Source: Pseudomonadota bacterium
GTDB taxonomy: Bacteria > Desulfobacterota > WTBG01 > CAIYCZ01
Assembly: GCA_026388865.1 (NCBI GenBank)
Contig: JAPLIX010000319.1
Coordinates: forward strand, 1-9,188
Length of the DNA: 9,188 nt
Direction of reading: 5' to 3'
Shown here: one piece after another, positions 1 through 7,458 of the stretch
Layout of the letters: each line of letters begins with the position of its first letter
How positions within the stretch are numbered: the stretch's first letter is position 1
Notes under the pieces: model-generated
What the model was told of the DNA's origin: nothing
Seen by the model: the letters and a program-made list of their open reading frames with translations, nothing else
The model's database searches: none
Program-made: the position numbers and the translations under genes

Positions 1-1154
1 CCAACCGAGAAGGGCGGAAAGTTATAATGCAGCATAAAGGATTTTTTCATCTCACCGATCAGGGCATCGATGCGCTGCTCATCTGCTGAAGTGCCCAGTG
101 TCGTTGACACCAGGGCCTGCGTTTCACCGCGCGTAAAAAGCGCGGAGCCGTGCGTCCGGGGAAGAACGTCAACGTCGCAGCTTATCGGTCTGATATCAGT
201 AAAGGAGCGCCCGTCAATGCGTTTCTTGACCCGGGTTATCTGTTCCCGGATAATGCGTTTCTCGATGGCATCAAGAATACTGCGTATCTGGCCCTTCTTT
301 TCCTCATGCTCCGGCAGCAGGCTCTCAATGGTTTCAGTAACAACATCATGCAGCGTGTTGTTGCGCTCCTGCTTGGCGGTAATGGCGAGCGCGGCGCGCA
401 TCTTTTCCGCGGCACGCTGTTCGACCTGTGCCGCCAGGTCGGAATCGATACTCTCTTCGGGCACCACGATCTTGGTCTTGCCGACCCGCTTCCGCAGTTC
501 CTTCTGCAGGGCGATGACCTCCTGCATGCTGCGGTGACCGAACATGATCGCCTCCAGCACCTCTTCTTCCGGCAGGATATTTGCGCCTCCTTCAACCATC
601 ACCACCGCTTCTTCGCTGCCGGCGACAATGATCTCCAGGTCGCTGTCTTTCATGCTCTCAAACGACGGGTTGATGGTCAGCTGCCCGTTAATGCGCCCCA
701 CCCGCGTGCCGGCAATCGGGCCGTAAAAGGGGATATCGGAAATCTCCAGCGCTGCTGAAGCGCCTATAATGGCAAGGATATCGGGATTATTTTCGCCATC
801 AGCAGAAAGCACGGTGGCAATAATCTGCACATCGTTAAAATAGTTTTTCGGGAACAGCGGCCGCAGCGGCCGGTCGATAAAGCGTGAGGTGAGGACCTCT
901 TTTTCGCTCGGTCGCCCCTCCCGCTTGAAAAAGCCACCCGGTATTTTCCCTGCTGCATAGGTCATTTCCAGGTAATCAACGGTCAGGGGGAAAAAATCTC
1001 TTCCCTCCCGCGGTGTTCTTGACGTAACTGCGGAAACCAGCACCACACTTTCGCCGTAGGTCACCAGCACGGCACCATTAGCCTGTTTTGCCAGGCGGCC
1101 GGTCTCTAACGTGAGCGTTCGTCCTCCCCATGTAATAGTAACTCGTTCAGTCAT
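1..1154 (-). CDS. pnp: Polyribonucleotide nucleotidyltransferase (PNPase), N-terminal part, cut by the left edge
   Basis: PNPase is the phosphorolytic 3'-5' exoribonuclease that releases nucleoside diphosphates from RNA, usually as a trimer and often in a degradosome. Reading leftward from the ATG at 1154, the frame stays open for 384 codons to the edge, so about half of a protein of usually 690-750 residues is present. It begins MTERVTITWGGRTL. The first RNase PH-like domain follows, with FFPLTVDYLEM at 54-64, the GKIPGGFFKREGRPSE block at 69-84 and SRFIDRPLRPLFP at 90-102. Next come the all-helical linker domain and then IDGR at 313-316, which opens the second, catalytic RNase PH domain. 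That domain's active site and the KH and S1 domains lie outside the window. The start is supported by an AGAGGTAG ribosome-binding site about 9 bases upstream. The gene lies 106 bases after rpsO, the usual rpsO-pnp order, with two hairpins between. The family call is very secure. Confidence 0.97.
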   Translation of the reverse strand, partial: MTERVTITWGGRTLTLETGRLAKQANGAVLVTYGESVVLVSAVTSRTPREGRDFFPLTVDYLEMTYAAGKIPGGFFKREGRPSEKEVLTSRFIDRPLRPLFPKNYFNDVQIIATVLSADGENNPDILAIIGASAALEISDIPFYGPIAGTRVGRINGQLTINPSFESMKDSDLEIIVAGSEEAVVMVEGGANILPEEEVLEAIMFGHRSMQEVIALQKELRKRVGKTKIVVPEESIDSDLAAQVEQRAAEKMRAALAITAKQERNNTLHDVVTETIESLLPEHEEKKGQIRSILDAIEKRIIREQITRVKKRIDGRSFTDIRPISCDVDVLPRTHGSALFTRGETQALVSTTLGTSADEQRIDALIGEMKKSFMLHYNFPPFSV

Positions 1155-1189
1155 ATTTATCTACCTCTATGCAAAATTTCTGCTGTAAA

Positions 1190-1220
1190 GCTATGGATCG
1201 GTGAAGTCCTCAGCCATAGC
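1190..1220 (-). promoter_or_regulatory. Hairpin in the pnp leader
   Basis: A perfect 7-bp inverted repeat (GCTATGG at 1190-1196 with CCATAGC at 1214-1220) encloses a 17-base loop. It lies in the rpsO-pnp gap, upstream of the pnp ribosome-binding site. No T-tract follows, so it does not look like a terminator. In E. coli a long stem at this place is cut by RNase III, and the cleaved leader lets PNPase repress its own synthesis. A similar role here is inferred from position only. Confidence 0.45.
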
Positions 1221-1235
1221 GCAATGACACGCTAC

Positions 1236-1251
1236 TCCCGCTGTTGCGGGA
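1236..1251 (-). promoter_or_regulatory. GC-rich hairpin directly after the rpsO stop codon
   Basis: On the minus strand TCCCGC and GCGGGA pair over 6 bp around an AACA loop, starting 9 bases after the rpsO stop codon. It sits where E. coli has the rpsO terminator and processing site. No run of T follows on the minus strand, so it more likely protects or processes the rpsO 3' end than ends transcription. It could also be a leaky terminator. Confidence 0.45.
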
Positions 1252-1260
1252 AGCAGGCGC

Positions 1261-1530
1261 CTATTTTCTCAGACGTAACCCTTCAATAACCTGTCTGTAC
1301 CGGTCGGTATCTTTGCGCTTAAGATAATCCAGGAGCTTGCGCCGCTGGTTTACCATCTTCAGGAGTCCCCTGCGGGAATGGTGGTCCTTCTTGTGCATCT
1401 TGAAATGCTCCGTCAGATAATTAATCCGCTCGGTGAGCAGTGCAATCTGCACCGCCGGAGACCCGCTGTCCTTTTCATGAAGTTGAAATTTACCGATCAG
1501 TTCCTGTTTCTTTTCTGCCTGTAAAACCAT
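1261..1530 (-). CDS. rpsO: 30S ribosomal protein S15
   Basis: S15 is a primary-binding protein of the small subunit. It binds the three-way junction of the 16S rRNA central domain and contributes to an intersubunit bridge. The 89-residue length is exactly typical. Family hallmarks are visible: DSGSPAVQIALLTERI at 21-36, HKKDHHSRRGLL at 46-57 (the rRNA-binding loop region) and a basic C-terminus ending GLRLRK. The start is supported by an AAGGGG ribosome-binding site 6 bases before the ATG. The gene lies 58 bases after truB and 106 bases before pnp. S15 often represses its own mRNA by binding structure over the start site. The short leader here has only a small hairpin, so such control is possible but not shown. 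Confidence 0.98.
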   Translation of the reverse strand: MVLQAEKKQELIGKFQLHEKDSGSPAVQIALLTERINYLTEHFKMHKKDHHSRRGLLKMVNQRRKLLDYLKRKDTDRYRQVIEGLRLRK

Positions 1531-1555
1531 AAAATCCCCTTGCTCTTGGTTGTTT

Positions 1556-1570
1556 CATTGTTACTCAATG
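1556..1570 (-). promoter_or_regulatory. Small hairpin in the rpsO leader, weak
   Basis: CATTG and CAATG form a 5-bp stem with a 5-base loop in the 58-base truB-rpsO gap, about 25 bases upstream of the rpsO start codon. S15 mRNAs of several bacterial groups carry structures here that S15 binds. This stem is short enough to occur by chance, and no known S15-binding fold is recognisable. Confidence 0.2.
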
Positions 1571-1588
1571 TGCTTGTGCGTTATGCCG

Positions 1589-2524
1589 TTAGTTCATAAA
1601 AGTACGCAGGGTCTTCCATACCGGCAGCTGCAGCGCATCAGCGTCAGCAGCGTCACGGTCAATGGAGCATTCAACAACAGCAATCAGCCTGCCATCAGCG
1701 GACACGATTTTTGCCGTTTGTCCTGCAGCGAGGTGCGGAAGCGCACTTTCCTCGATATCCCGCATCCGCATCTGCAGGCCCTGTCTGATTTTTGTTATGA
1801 GCGGCTGCGCCACCACCATTTCCGGCATCCCGGTTAACGCCTCGTTCAACGGGATGATATGTTTGTTCAGGCCGTCGTTGCCGGCGTCCGCCCGTACGTC
1901 TTCTAACTCCAGGGCTGCGTTAATATGAAAAGCCCCGTTCCGCACCCGCTGGAGCGCTACCATATGAGCGCCGCAGGACAGGCGCTTACCGATATCGTCA
2001 CACAGCGTCCGGATATAGGTTCCGTGGGAGCAGCGAACAGCAAAGGTGATAAAGGGCACGGCACAGGTGAGCACCTCAATGCTGAAAATAGTGATCTCCC
2101 GGGGTTGTCGCGGTACCGAGCCGCCCTTTCGTGCTATGCGGTACAGCGGGGTGCCCTTGTATTTGAGCGCCGAAAACATCGGGGGAGTCTGCAGCACGGG
2201 GCCCTGAAACTCGCTGAAAACATCACGGATCTGTTTCTGGTCGTGGGGAATCACCTCTGTCTGCCGTACTATGGTTCCCTCCTGGTCCTGGGTATCAGTT
2301 TCAATGCCCAGCCGGAGCGTTGCAATATATTCCTTCTCGCAGTGCAGGAAAAAAGGCGCCAGCTTTGTCCCCTCATTAATACACAGGGGCAGCACGCCGG
2401 TTGCCATCGGGTCTAAAGTCCCGATATGCCCGACCTTGCGCGCACCCAGCATGCGTTTTACCCTGAGCACAACTCCGCTGGAGGTTACTCCCGCGGGCTT
2501 ATTGATAACTATAACGCCATCCAT
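1589..2524 (-). CDS. truB: tRNA pseudouridine(55) synthase
   Basis: TruB isomerises U55 in the T-loop of most tRNAs to pseudouridine and also acts as a tRNA chaperone. The 311 residues match the usual length. The N-terminus MDGVIVINKPAGVTS is the standard family opening. KVGHIGTLDPMATGVLPL at 30-47 is motif II and contains the catalytic aspartate D38. CSHGTYIRTLCDDIG in the middle is the second core motif. The last 60 or so residues fit the C-terminal PUA-like RNA-binding part. The ATG lies 2 bases after the rbfA stop, so translation is probably coupled. The pairing rbfA-truB is widely conserved. ribF, often next after truB, is absent: rpsO follows directly. The sequence is intact, with all core motifs present. 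Confidence 0.97.
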   Translation of the reverse strand: MDGVIVINKPAGVTSSGVVLRVKRMLGARKVGHIGTLDPMATGVLPLCINEGTKLAPFFLHCEKEYIATLRLGIETDTQDQEGTIVRQTEVIPHDQKQIRDVFSEFQGPVLQTPPMFSALKYKGTPLYRIARKGGSVPRQPREITIFSIEVLTCAVPFITFAVRCSHGTYIRTLCDDIGKRLSCGAHMVALQRVRNGAFHINAALELEDVRADAGNDGLNKHIIPLNEALTGMPEMVVAQPLITKIRQGLQMRMRDIEESALPHLAAGQTAKIVSADGRLIAVVECSIDRDAADADALQLPVWKTLRTFMN

Positions 2525-2526
2525 GG

Positions 2527-2901
2527 CTATTCAGTGTGCTCGGGGTGCTCTTGCTTTTCTTCCAGTTCCCGGAAAATCTGATCCATATGCGCTGCCCGTA
2601 TTAATGTATCGTCAAACAGAAACGCTAGGTGCGGCACATAGCGAAGATGCACGCGCTCAGCCAGCTGCCGCTGCACAAAACCAGCCGCGCGCTCAAGTCC
2701 CGTGATCGTGTCAGTCAGCTCCTGCCCCGTTTTCATGGTGCTGAAAAAAACTTTGGCCTGCTTGAGGTCACTGGTTACCGCCGCATGGGTAATGGTGACC
2801 ATGGCGACGCGCGGATCCTTTACCTCACGAAGAAGAATCTCGGAAACTTCCCGTTTAATCAGATCTGCAAGACGATCAAGCCGTGTGTGGGTGCTCTTCA
2901 T
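2527..2901 (-). CDS. rbfA: 30S ribosome-binding factor A
   Basis: RbfA is a small KH-fold protein that binds the late 30S precursor near the 5' end of 16S rRNA, assists its maturation and helps cold adaptation. The frame is open from an ATG at 2958 (143 residues). I place the start at the second ATG, at 2901 (124 residues), because the family begins with HTRLDRLADLIKREVSEIL within a few residues and is normally about 115-130 long. An AGGG lies a few bases before this ATG. Visible hallmarks are VKDPRVAMVTITHAAVTSDLK, FFSTMKTG, the ERAAGFVQRQL segment (with the Ala-Ala-Gly characteristic of its modified KH fold) and RYVPHLAFLFDDT. The charged C-terminal tail EEKQEHPEHTE is typical. The gene ends 2 bases before truB. 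The start choice is moderately sure and the function very sure. Confidence 0.95.
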   Translation of the reverse strand: MKSTHTRLDRLADLIKREVSEILLREVKDPRVAMVTITHAAVTSDLKQAKVFFSTMKTGQELTDTITGLERAAGFVQRQLAERVHLRYVPHLAFLFDDTLIRAAHMDQIFRELEEKQEHPEHTE

Positions 2902-2968
2902 ACAACCCTGGGACTCCTGGAAAAGCTCCCTGCCGGTCTGGCGGAGATGGCACTGCATGAATCAGCAG

Positions 2969-3256
2969 CTACAGGGTAATAATTTCAATATGGGAAACGT
3001 TTACTTCCGCTAAACACAGGTTTTCAATAAAATTTATTACTTTATCTATGGTCGCATGAACGACCTGCTGTTCATTGCTCACCATGCAAAATCCGATCAG
3101 AGAGCTTTGCCACAGATCATGGTCACCAACTTCTGCTATGGATACCGGGAACCGGTTGCGCACCCGCTCCAGTATGCTTTTAAGAACACGCCGCTTTTCC
3201 TTCAGGGAAAACGTGTCCTGAATAATCAGTTTAATCTGACAGATGCCAACGACCAT
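2969..3256 (-). CDS. ylxP: DUF503 family protein (YlxP-like)
   Basis: This 95-residue protein belongs to DUF503, whose best-known member is B. subtilis YlxP. No biochemical function is established. Its constant place between infB and rbfA suggests a role in ribosome assembly or translation. Visible family features are the N-terminal strand MVVGICQIKLII, the signature SLKEKRRVLKSILERVRNRF at 17-36, the IAEVGDHDLWQSSLIGF block (usually written AEV...WQ...lG) and a C-terminal amphipathic segment. It fits a small ferredoxin-like fold. The ATG is one base beyond the infB TAA, and the only purine-rich stretch (GAGGAAG) lies about 21 bases upstream inside infB. Translational coupling to infB is therefore likely. 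The family assignment is secure and the molecular role unknown. Confidence 0.9.
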   Translation of the reverse strand: MVVGICQIKLIIQDTFSLKEKRRVLKSILERVRNRFPVSIAEVGDHDLWQSSLIGFCMVSNEQQVVHATIDKVINFIENLCLAEVNVSHIEIITL

Positions 3257-3257
3257 G

Positions 3258-5864
3258 TTACCGAAGTTTGGTGGCCACTTCCTCTAACGTGATGCACTCA
3301 ATGCTATCTCCCGGCTGAATATCTTTCGGATCGCCGAAAGATATACCGCATTCCTGGCTGGTAAGGGCTTCCCGTGCTTCCTCTTTAAACCGTTTGAGCG
3401 ATGTAATATTCGCTTCATAGATTACTTTCTGGTTCCGGACCAGCCGCCCGAGTGCTCCTTTGATAATTTTCCCTTCGGTAACGATACAGCCGGCGATGGT
3501 GCCCACTTTCGATACGGTAAATACCTGCCGTACTTCCGCCTTGCCGTTCAGCCGTTCAACAATGGTCGGCTCCAGCATGCCGGCCATGGCCTTTTCCACA
3601 TCGGTAATAACCTCATAAATAATATTGTATAAGCGGATGGCAACTGCAGTCTGTTCTGCTTCTTCCACAACTTTTGGTTCGGTCTTGACATTGAATCCGA
3701 TGATGATGGCGTTTGAGGCAGAGGCCAGCATCACATCTGAAAGGCTGATAGAGCCAACTGAAGCGTGAATGATAGCAACCTTTACCGCTTCGGTATTTAA
3801 ATCGGTGAGCGCTTTGCGTAATGCTTCCCCGGAGCCCTGCACGTCTGCCTTAATGATGATATTCAGCTCTTTGACGGCGCCTTCCTTCAGGCTGCTGTAA
3901 AAGCTTTCCAGGGATATCCGGGCATCCTTCTGCAGGGTTTCTTCGCGCTGTTTCTGCTGCCAGTAGAGGCTGGCCTGCCGCGCTTTCTTTTCTTCATCAA
4001 CCACCAGGAAAATATCGCCGGCATTGGGCACCCCGGAAAACCCCAGCACTTCAACCGGCGTGGCGGGGCCTGCCTCCTGCATGGGGCGGCCTTTGTCATC
4101 AATCAGGGCGCGGACCTTGCCGAAATTAAACTTCGACACAAACGAGTCCCCCATATGCAGGGTCCCCTCCTGAACTAAAACAGTGGCAATCGGTCCGCGG
4201 CCTCTATCTACTTTTGCCTCGATAATAACCCCTTTTGCCGCTTTACGGGGGTTTGCCTTGAGTTCCATAATTTCTGCCTGCAGCAGTATTAATTCAAGCA
4301 GCTTTTCAATGCCGATCTTTTTTTTAGCAGAGATCTCCGCGTATATCGTATCTCCGCCCCACTCTTCCGGCACCAGCCCGTATTCGGAAAGAGCCTGTTT
4401 AACCCGCTCGGGGTTGGCTTCTGGTTTGTCGATTTTATTAATTGCCACCAGTATCGGAACCTGTGCTGCCTTGGCATGATTGATGGCCTCAATGGTCTGG
4501 GGCTTGGCCCCTTCCTCGGCGGCAACTACCAGCACCACAATGTCGGTCGCCTGTGCGCCCCGGGCCCTCATTGAGGTAAACGCCTCATGGCCCGGCGTAT
4601 CGATAAAGACCACATCGCCGCCCGTGGTCGAAACTTTATAGGCACCGATGTGCTGCGTAATGCCGCCTTTTTCAGCGTCAGCGACATTGCTTTCCCTGAT
4701 GGCATCAAGGAGTGAGGTTTTACCGTGATCCACATGGCCCATGACGGTCACAATGGGGCAGCGGAACTGGCGATCTTCCGTTTTATCTTCCAGGGTGTCA
4801 AAAATTTTCTCTTCTTCGATGGTCACCTGTTCAATCTCATAGCCAAACTCCTGGGCAACCAGCGTAGCCGTATCCACATCAATGGGCTGGTTTATGGTGG
4901 TCATTAATCCGAGTCCGACTGCTTTCTTCATGACCCCGGCTACTTTTATGCCCATTCTCCTGGCAAGTTCTCCGACGCTGATGCTTTCCTGTATCCGTAT
5001 CTTTCTCTTGATTGCCTTGGGAACAGTGATCTCCGGCTTGCGGGCCTCAACCACCGCCAAGCGCTTTTTCTGGAAAGAAGACGCCGGCACCACCTGCAGC
5101 TTTTTTCTCTTAACCCCGATTACTTCACGCACCTTGCGGGGCAGGTGGTCAGCCCCCGGCAGACCCTCAAGTTCAGTATCATCATAGAGCGTTTCTTTAG
5201 AACGCCTGGTTTTCCATTTTTTAGGTTTCCCTGCAGACGCTCCTCCCTCTGTTTCCTCTGCGGCGGGGAGGGGCTTTATTAACTGCTTATCCTTAGGTTT
5301 TTCTTCGACGGTCAGCGGTGGGGGGGCTTGCTTTTTCTCTTCTACTACAACCGCCGGCTTGGGTTCCACTCGTTGAACGATGCGGGCAGGTACTTCCTTT
5401 TTCAGCTTTTTAGATTTTTTAACGGCTGGCGCAGAAGGCGTTGATTTCTGTTCAGTAGAAATTTTTTTTACCGGAGTGACCTGATCCTGTTGTGCCTCCT
5501 CAAGCGGCGGGGCTGGCGCAGTTTGTTTACCCGTGGCAACAGGTGCCGCTTCAACCCCCTGACCATCTTCAGGCATCTCCGGTCCTGCGACAGGCTTTTG
5601 TTTGACCGGCGGCGCGGGAAGCTGCTCCTGCGGAGAAGGCTCAATCACTTCAACTTTTTTCCTTCTGCGGATTACGGTTGGCATCACCCGCTGCTCAACA
5701 ATGCTCTCTTTAATAATTTTTACCAGGCGTTCTTTGATTTTCTCCACCTGATCATCATTCAAGGCGCACATGTGGTTCTTCGCCTCAATGCCCATGTCTT
5801 TGAGCTTGAGCATGAATTCTTTATTACCCAACCGCAGTTCTTTGGCTAACTCGTGAACCCTCAT
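3258..5864 (-). CDS. infB: Translation initiation factor IF-2
   Basis: IF-2 is the GTPase that brings initiator fMet-tRNA to the 30S subunit and promotes 50S joining. At 868 residues it is in the normal range. In order: an N-terminal IF2_N domain (MRVHELAKELRLGNKEFMLK to about 50); a long Lys/Pro/Glu/Ala-rich, probably disordered linker to about 285; and a second IF2_N-like domain from about 292 (SISVGELARRMGIKV) to 350. The G domain follows, with G1 GHVDHGKT at 376-383, G2 near GGITQHIGAY, G3 DTPGH at 422-426, G4 NKID at 476-479 and G5 SAKKK. Domain II, the IF-2 domain III and the initiator-tRNA-binding domain IV make up the rest. All GTP-binding residues are intact. AAAGG lies a few bases before the ATG. 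The gene is 59 bases after nusA, without the ylxR and ylxQ genes often found there, and its stop is 1 base from ylxP. Confidence 0.98.
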   Translation of the reverse strand: MRVHELAKELRLGNKEFMLKLKDMGIEAKNHMCALNDDQVEKIKERLVKIIKESIVEQRVMPTVIRRRKKVEVIEPSPQEQLPAPPVKQKPVAGPEMPEDGQGVEAAPVATGKQTAPAPPLEEAQQDQVTPVKKISTEQKSTPSAPAVKKSKKLKKEVPARIVQRVEPKPAVVVEEKKQAPPPLTVEEKPKDKQLIKPLPAAEETEGGASAGKPKKWKTRRSKETLYDDTELEGLPGADHLPRKVREVIGVKRKKLQVVPASSFQKKRLAVVEARKPEITVPKAIKRKIRIQESISVGELARRMGIKVAGVMKKAVGLGLMTTINQPIDVDTATLVAQEFGYEIEQVTIEEEKIFDTLEDKTEDRQFRCPIVTVMGHVDHGKTSLLDAIRESNVADAEKGGITQHIGAYKVSTTGGDVVFIDTPGHEAFTSMRARGAQATDIVVLVVAAEEGAKPQTIEAINHAKAAQVPILVAINKIDKPEANPERVKQALSEYGLVPEEWGGDTIYAEISAKKKIGIEKLLELILLQAEIMELKANPRKAAKGVIIEAKVDRGRGPIATVLVQEGTLHMGDSFVSKFNFGKVRALIDDKGRPMQEAGPATPVEVLGFSGVPNAGDIFLVVDEEKKARQASLYWQQKQREETLQKDARISLESFYSSLKEGAVKELNIIIKADVQGSGEALRKALTDLNTEAVKVAIIHASVGSISLSDVMLASASNAIIIGFNVKTEPKVVEEAEQTAVAIRLYNIIYEVITDVEKAMAGMLEPTIVERLNGKAEVRQVFTVSKVGTIAGCIVTEGKIIKGALGRLVRNQKVIYEANITSLKRFKEEAREALTSQECGISFGDPKDIQPGDSIECITLEEVATKLR

Positions 5865-5923
5865 AGGCCTTTAGGACTAATTATGCTTATACGTTGTAGC
5901 AGGCCTTCCTGCTTGAAACACGG

Positions 5924-7162
5924 CTATGCTTTTTGCAATGCCTGTTCTGCTGATTCCCTGATCTTTTTTGCTTTTTTTTCGCCGATGCCGGGTATGGCTA
6001 TTAAATCTTCCAGTTTAGCTGAAGCCACATCCTGTATCGTGGCATAGTTTGCCCTATACAATATTTCTGCAGTCAATTTCCCGATCCCGGGAATTTCCAA
6101 AAGCTGCGCGTACGGCTCCGGCGCTGCACTCTCATCCTTTACTTTGCTTTTAATATCAATTTTCCAATTAATCAGTTTGGCAGCCAGCCTGACATTCTGC
6201 CCCTTCTTGCCGATTGCTAAAGAAAGCTGGTTATCCTCTACGAACACTTCCATGGTGTGGGCATCTTCATCAACCATAATCTCCGATATTTCCGCGGGGG
6301 CCAGTGCACTGCAGGCAAACCGTGCAGTATCCTGAGTCCACGGTATGATATCAATTTTTTCTCCGCGCAGCTCATGAACGACATTCTGGACTCTGTTGCC
6401 CCGGTTGCCGACACAGGCACCGACCGGATCAACCCGCGGATCTGACGACTCTACTGCAATTTTAGCCCGGCTGCCCGGCTCCCTGGCAACACAGCGTATC
6501 TTTACAATCCCTTCGCTGACTTCCGGCACCTCCAACTCAAACAGTTTGATAAGAAGCCCCGGATGGGTACGTGAAAGCAGAACCTGGGGGCCCTTGGTGC
6601 TCTTCCGCACCTCAACGATATAGGCCTTTACCCGCTCTCTGAGGCTGAATGACTCTTTCGGTATCTGCTCCTGGATCGGCAAAATGGCCTCACTTTTACC
6701 AAGGGTCACTATCACATCTCCCTTCTCAAAGCGCTGTACTATACCGGTAACCAGGTCGCCTTTTTTATCCTTGAATTCCTGAAATACATTTTCCCGCTCT
6801 GCTTCCCGTATGGTCTGCATGATTACCTGTTTGGCGGTCTGGGCCGCTATTCTGCCAAACAGGGAAGTATCCATTTTTTCGCCCTGACTGTCACCCAGTT
6901 CAGCCTCAGGGTCTTTCTTCTTTGCCTCTTCAAGGGAAACTTCTTTTCCCCGATTGCTTACGCTTTCCACTACTGTTCTAAAGCGGAACAGTTCAACTTC
7001 GCCCGACTCCTCGTTATAGGTTGCTTCTATCTCCGAGTTTTGACCGCATTTGTTTTTTGCCACTTTGAGGAGGGCTTCTTCCAGCGCACTAATAATTACC
7101 TGCTTGTTAATACCCTTCTCTTTACCAAGCTCTTCTATAACTCTTCCTAATTCTGTAAACAT
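5924..7162 (-). CDS. nusA: Transcription termination/antitermination protein NusA
   Basis: NusA binds RNA polymerase near the RNA exit channel. It promotes pausing and hairpin-dependent termination, and also works in antitermination and transcription-translation coupling. The 412 residues show the polymerase-binding N-terminal domain (1-130, starting MFTELGRVIEELGKEKGI) and an S1 domain at about 135-200 (KGDLVTGIVQRFEKGDVIVTLG). KH1 follows with the GNRGNR loop at 252-257, then KH2 with GKKGQN at 318-323. A C-terminal helix-hairpin-helix module (352-405) has two IPGIG motifs at 357 and 390. The usual B. subtilis-type NusA stops after KH2, so this tail argues against a typical Bacillota. The start is supported by AAGGGAAG 4 bases before the ATG. 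The 296-base gap from rimP holds an inverted-repeat element, and no clear promoter is visible there. NusA often controls its own operon (see the terminator before rimP). Confidence 0.98.
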   Translation of the reverse strand: MFTELGRVIEELGKEKGINKQVIISALEEALLKVAKNKCGQNSEIEATYNEESGEVELFRFRTVVESVSNRGKEVSLEEAKKKDPEAELGDSQGEKMDTSLFGRIAAQTAKQVIMQTIREAERENVFQEFKDKKGDLVTGIVQRFEKGDVIVTLGKSEAILPIQEQIPKESFSLRERVKAYIVEVRKSTKGPQVLLSRTHPGLLIKLFELEVPEVSEGIVKIRCVAREPGSRAKIAVESSDPRVDPVGACVGNRGNRVQNVVHELRGEKIDIIPWTQDTARFACSALAPAEISEIMVDEDAHTMEVFVEDNQLSLAIGKKGQNVRLAAKLINWKIDIKSKVKDESAAPEPYAQLLEIPGIGKLTAEILYRANYATIQDVASAKLEDLIAIPGIGEKKAKKIRESAEQALQKA

Positions 7163-7267
7163 TTCACTTCCCTTTTATTTAAAAGGCATTACTGACAATC
7201 ATGTACCATGGCAGATGATACCGCTGTTCCGGGAGGATCATTATGACTATTATGAGTCGGTAATATA

Positions 7268-7414
7268 ATTAAGAGAACCTCTAATAATTCCCAATCTGTC
7301 ACTCCCGCGAAAGCGGGAGTCCAGTAATCTCAATGGGTTATAGATTCCCGTCCCCGGCTAAAACATTCGAGGACAAGCTTTCACGGGAATGACATTTTTA
7401 GAGGTAGCCTTAAT
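7268..7414 (+). repeat. Miniature inverted-repeat (MITE-like) element in the rimP-nusA gap
   Basis: The two ends mirror each other imperfectly over about 40 bases: ATTAAG and CTTAAT, CCTCTAA (7278-7284) and TTAGAGG (7398-7404), then TGTCACTCCCGCGAAA (7297-7312) against the complement of 7379-7394, 14 of 16 matching. Inside the left arm is a perfect 8-bp hairpin with a GAAA loop (7301-7320). The right arm pairs ATTCCCGT (7344-7351) with ACGGGAAT. There is no coding capacity. The core resembles the dispersed TCATTCCCGCGAAAGCGGGA repeats common in Neisseria (dRS3-like) and in many deltaproteobacterial and nitrospiral genomes, a recollection that needs a copy count. The rest of this 296-base gap (7163-7267 and 7415-7458) is AT-rich and shows only the nusA ribosome-binding site. 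No target duplication is clear. Confidence 0.7.
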
Positions 7415-7458
7415 AATATAGTTGCCGACTATTAACATTTACATTAATCGTTAATTAC

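Noticed and set aside
150..758. Long plus-strand open frame (202 codons) opposite pnp
   Set aside because: The minus strand here encodes unbroken, highly conserved PNPase; the plus frame has no recognisable domain and is a shadow of it.
1925..2416. Plus-strand open frame (163 codons) opposite truB
   Set aside because: It lies over conserved TruB core motifs on the other strand and shows no family features of its own.
5010..5700. Low-complexity Lys/Pro/Glu coding stretch in infB as a repeat array or frameshifted region
   Set aside because: A variable, charged, proline-rich linker after the N-terminal domain is normal for bacterial IF-2, and the frame is continuous.
7240..7255. Direct repeat ATTATGA-CT-ATTATGA upstream of nusA as an operator
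   Set aside because: Two short AT-rich copies with no associated promoter hexamers; easily chance.
7301..7320. Strong 8-bp GAAA-loop hairpin in the rimP-nusA gap as a terminator
   Set aside because: Neither strand has a T-tract directly after it; it is better explained as part of the inverted-repeat element.
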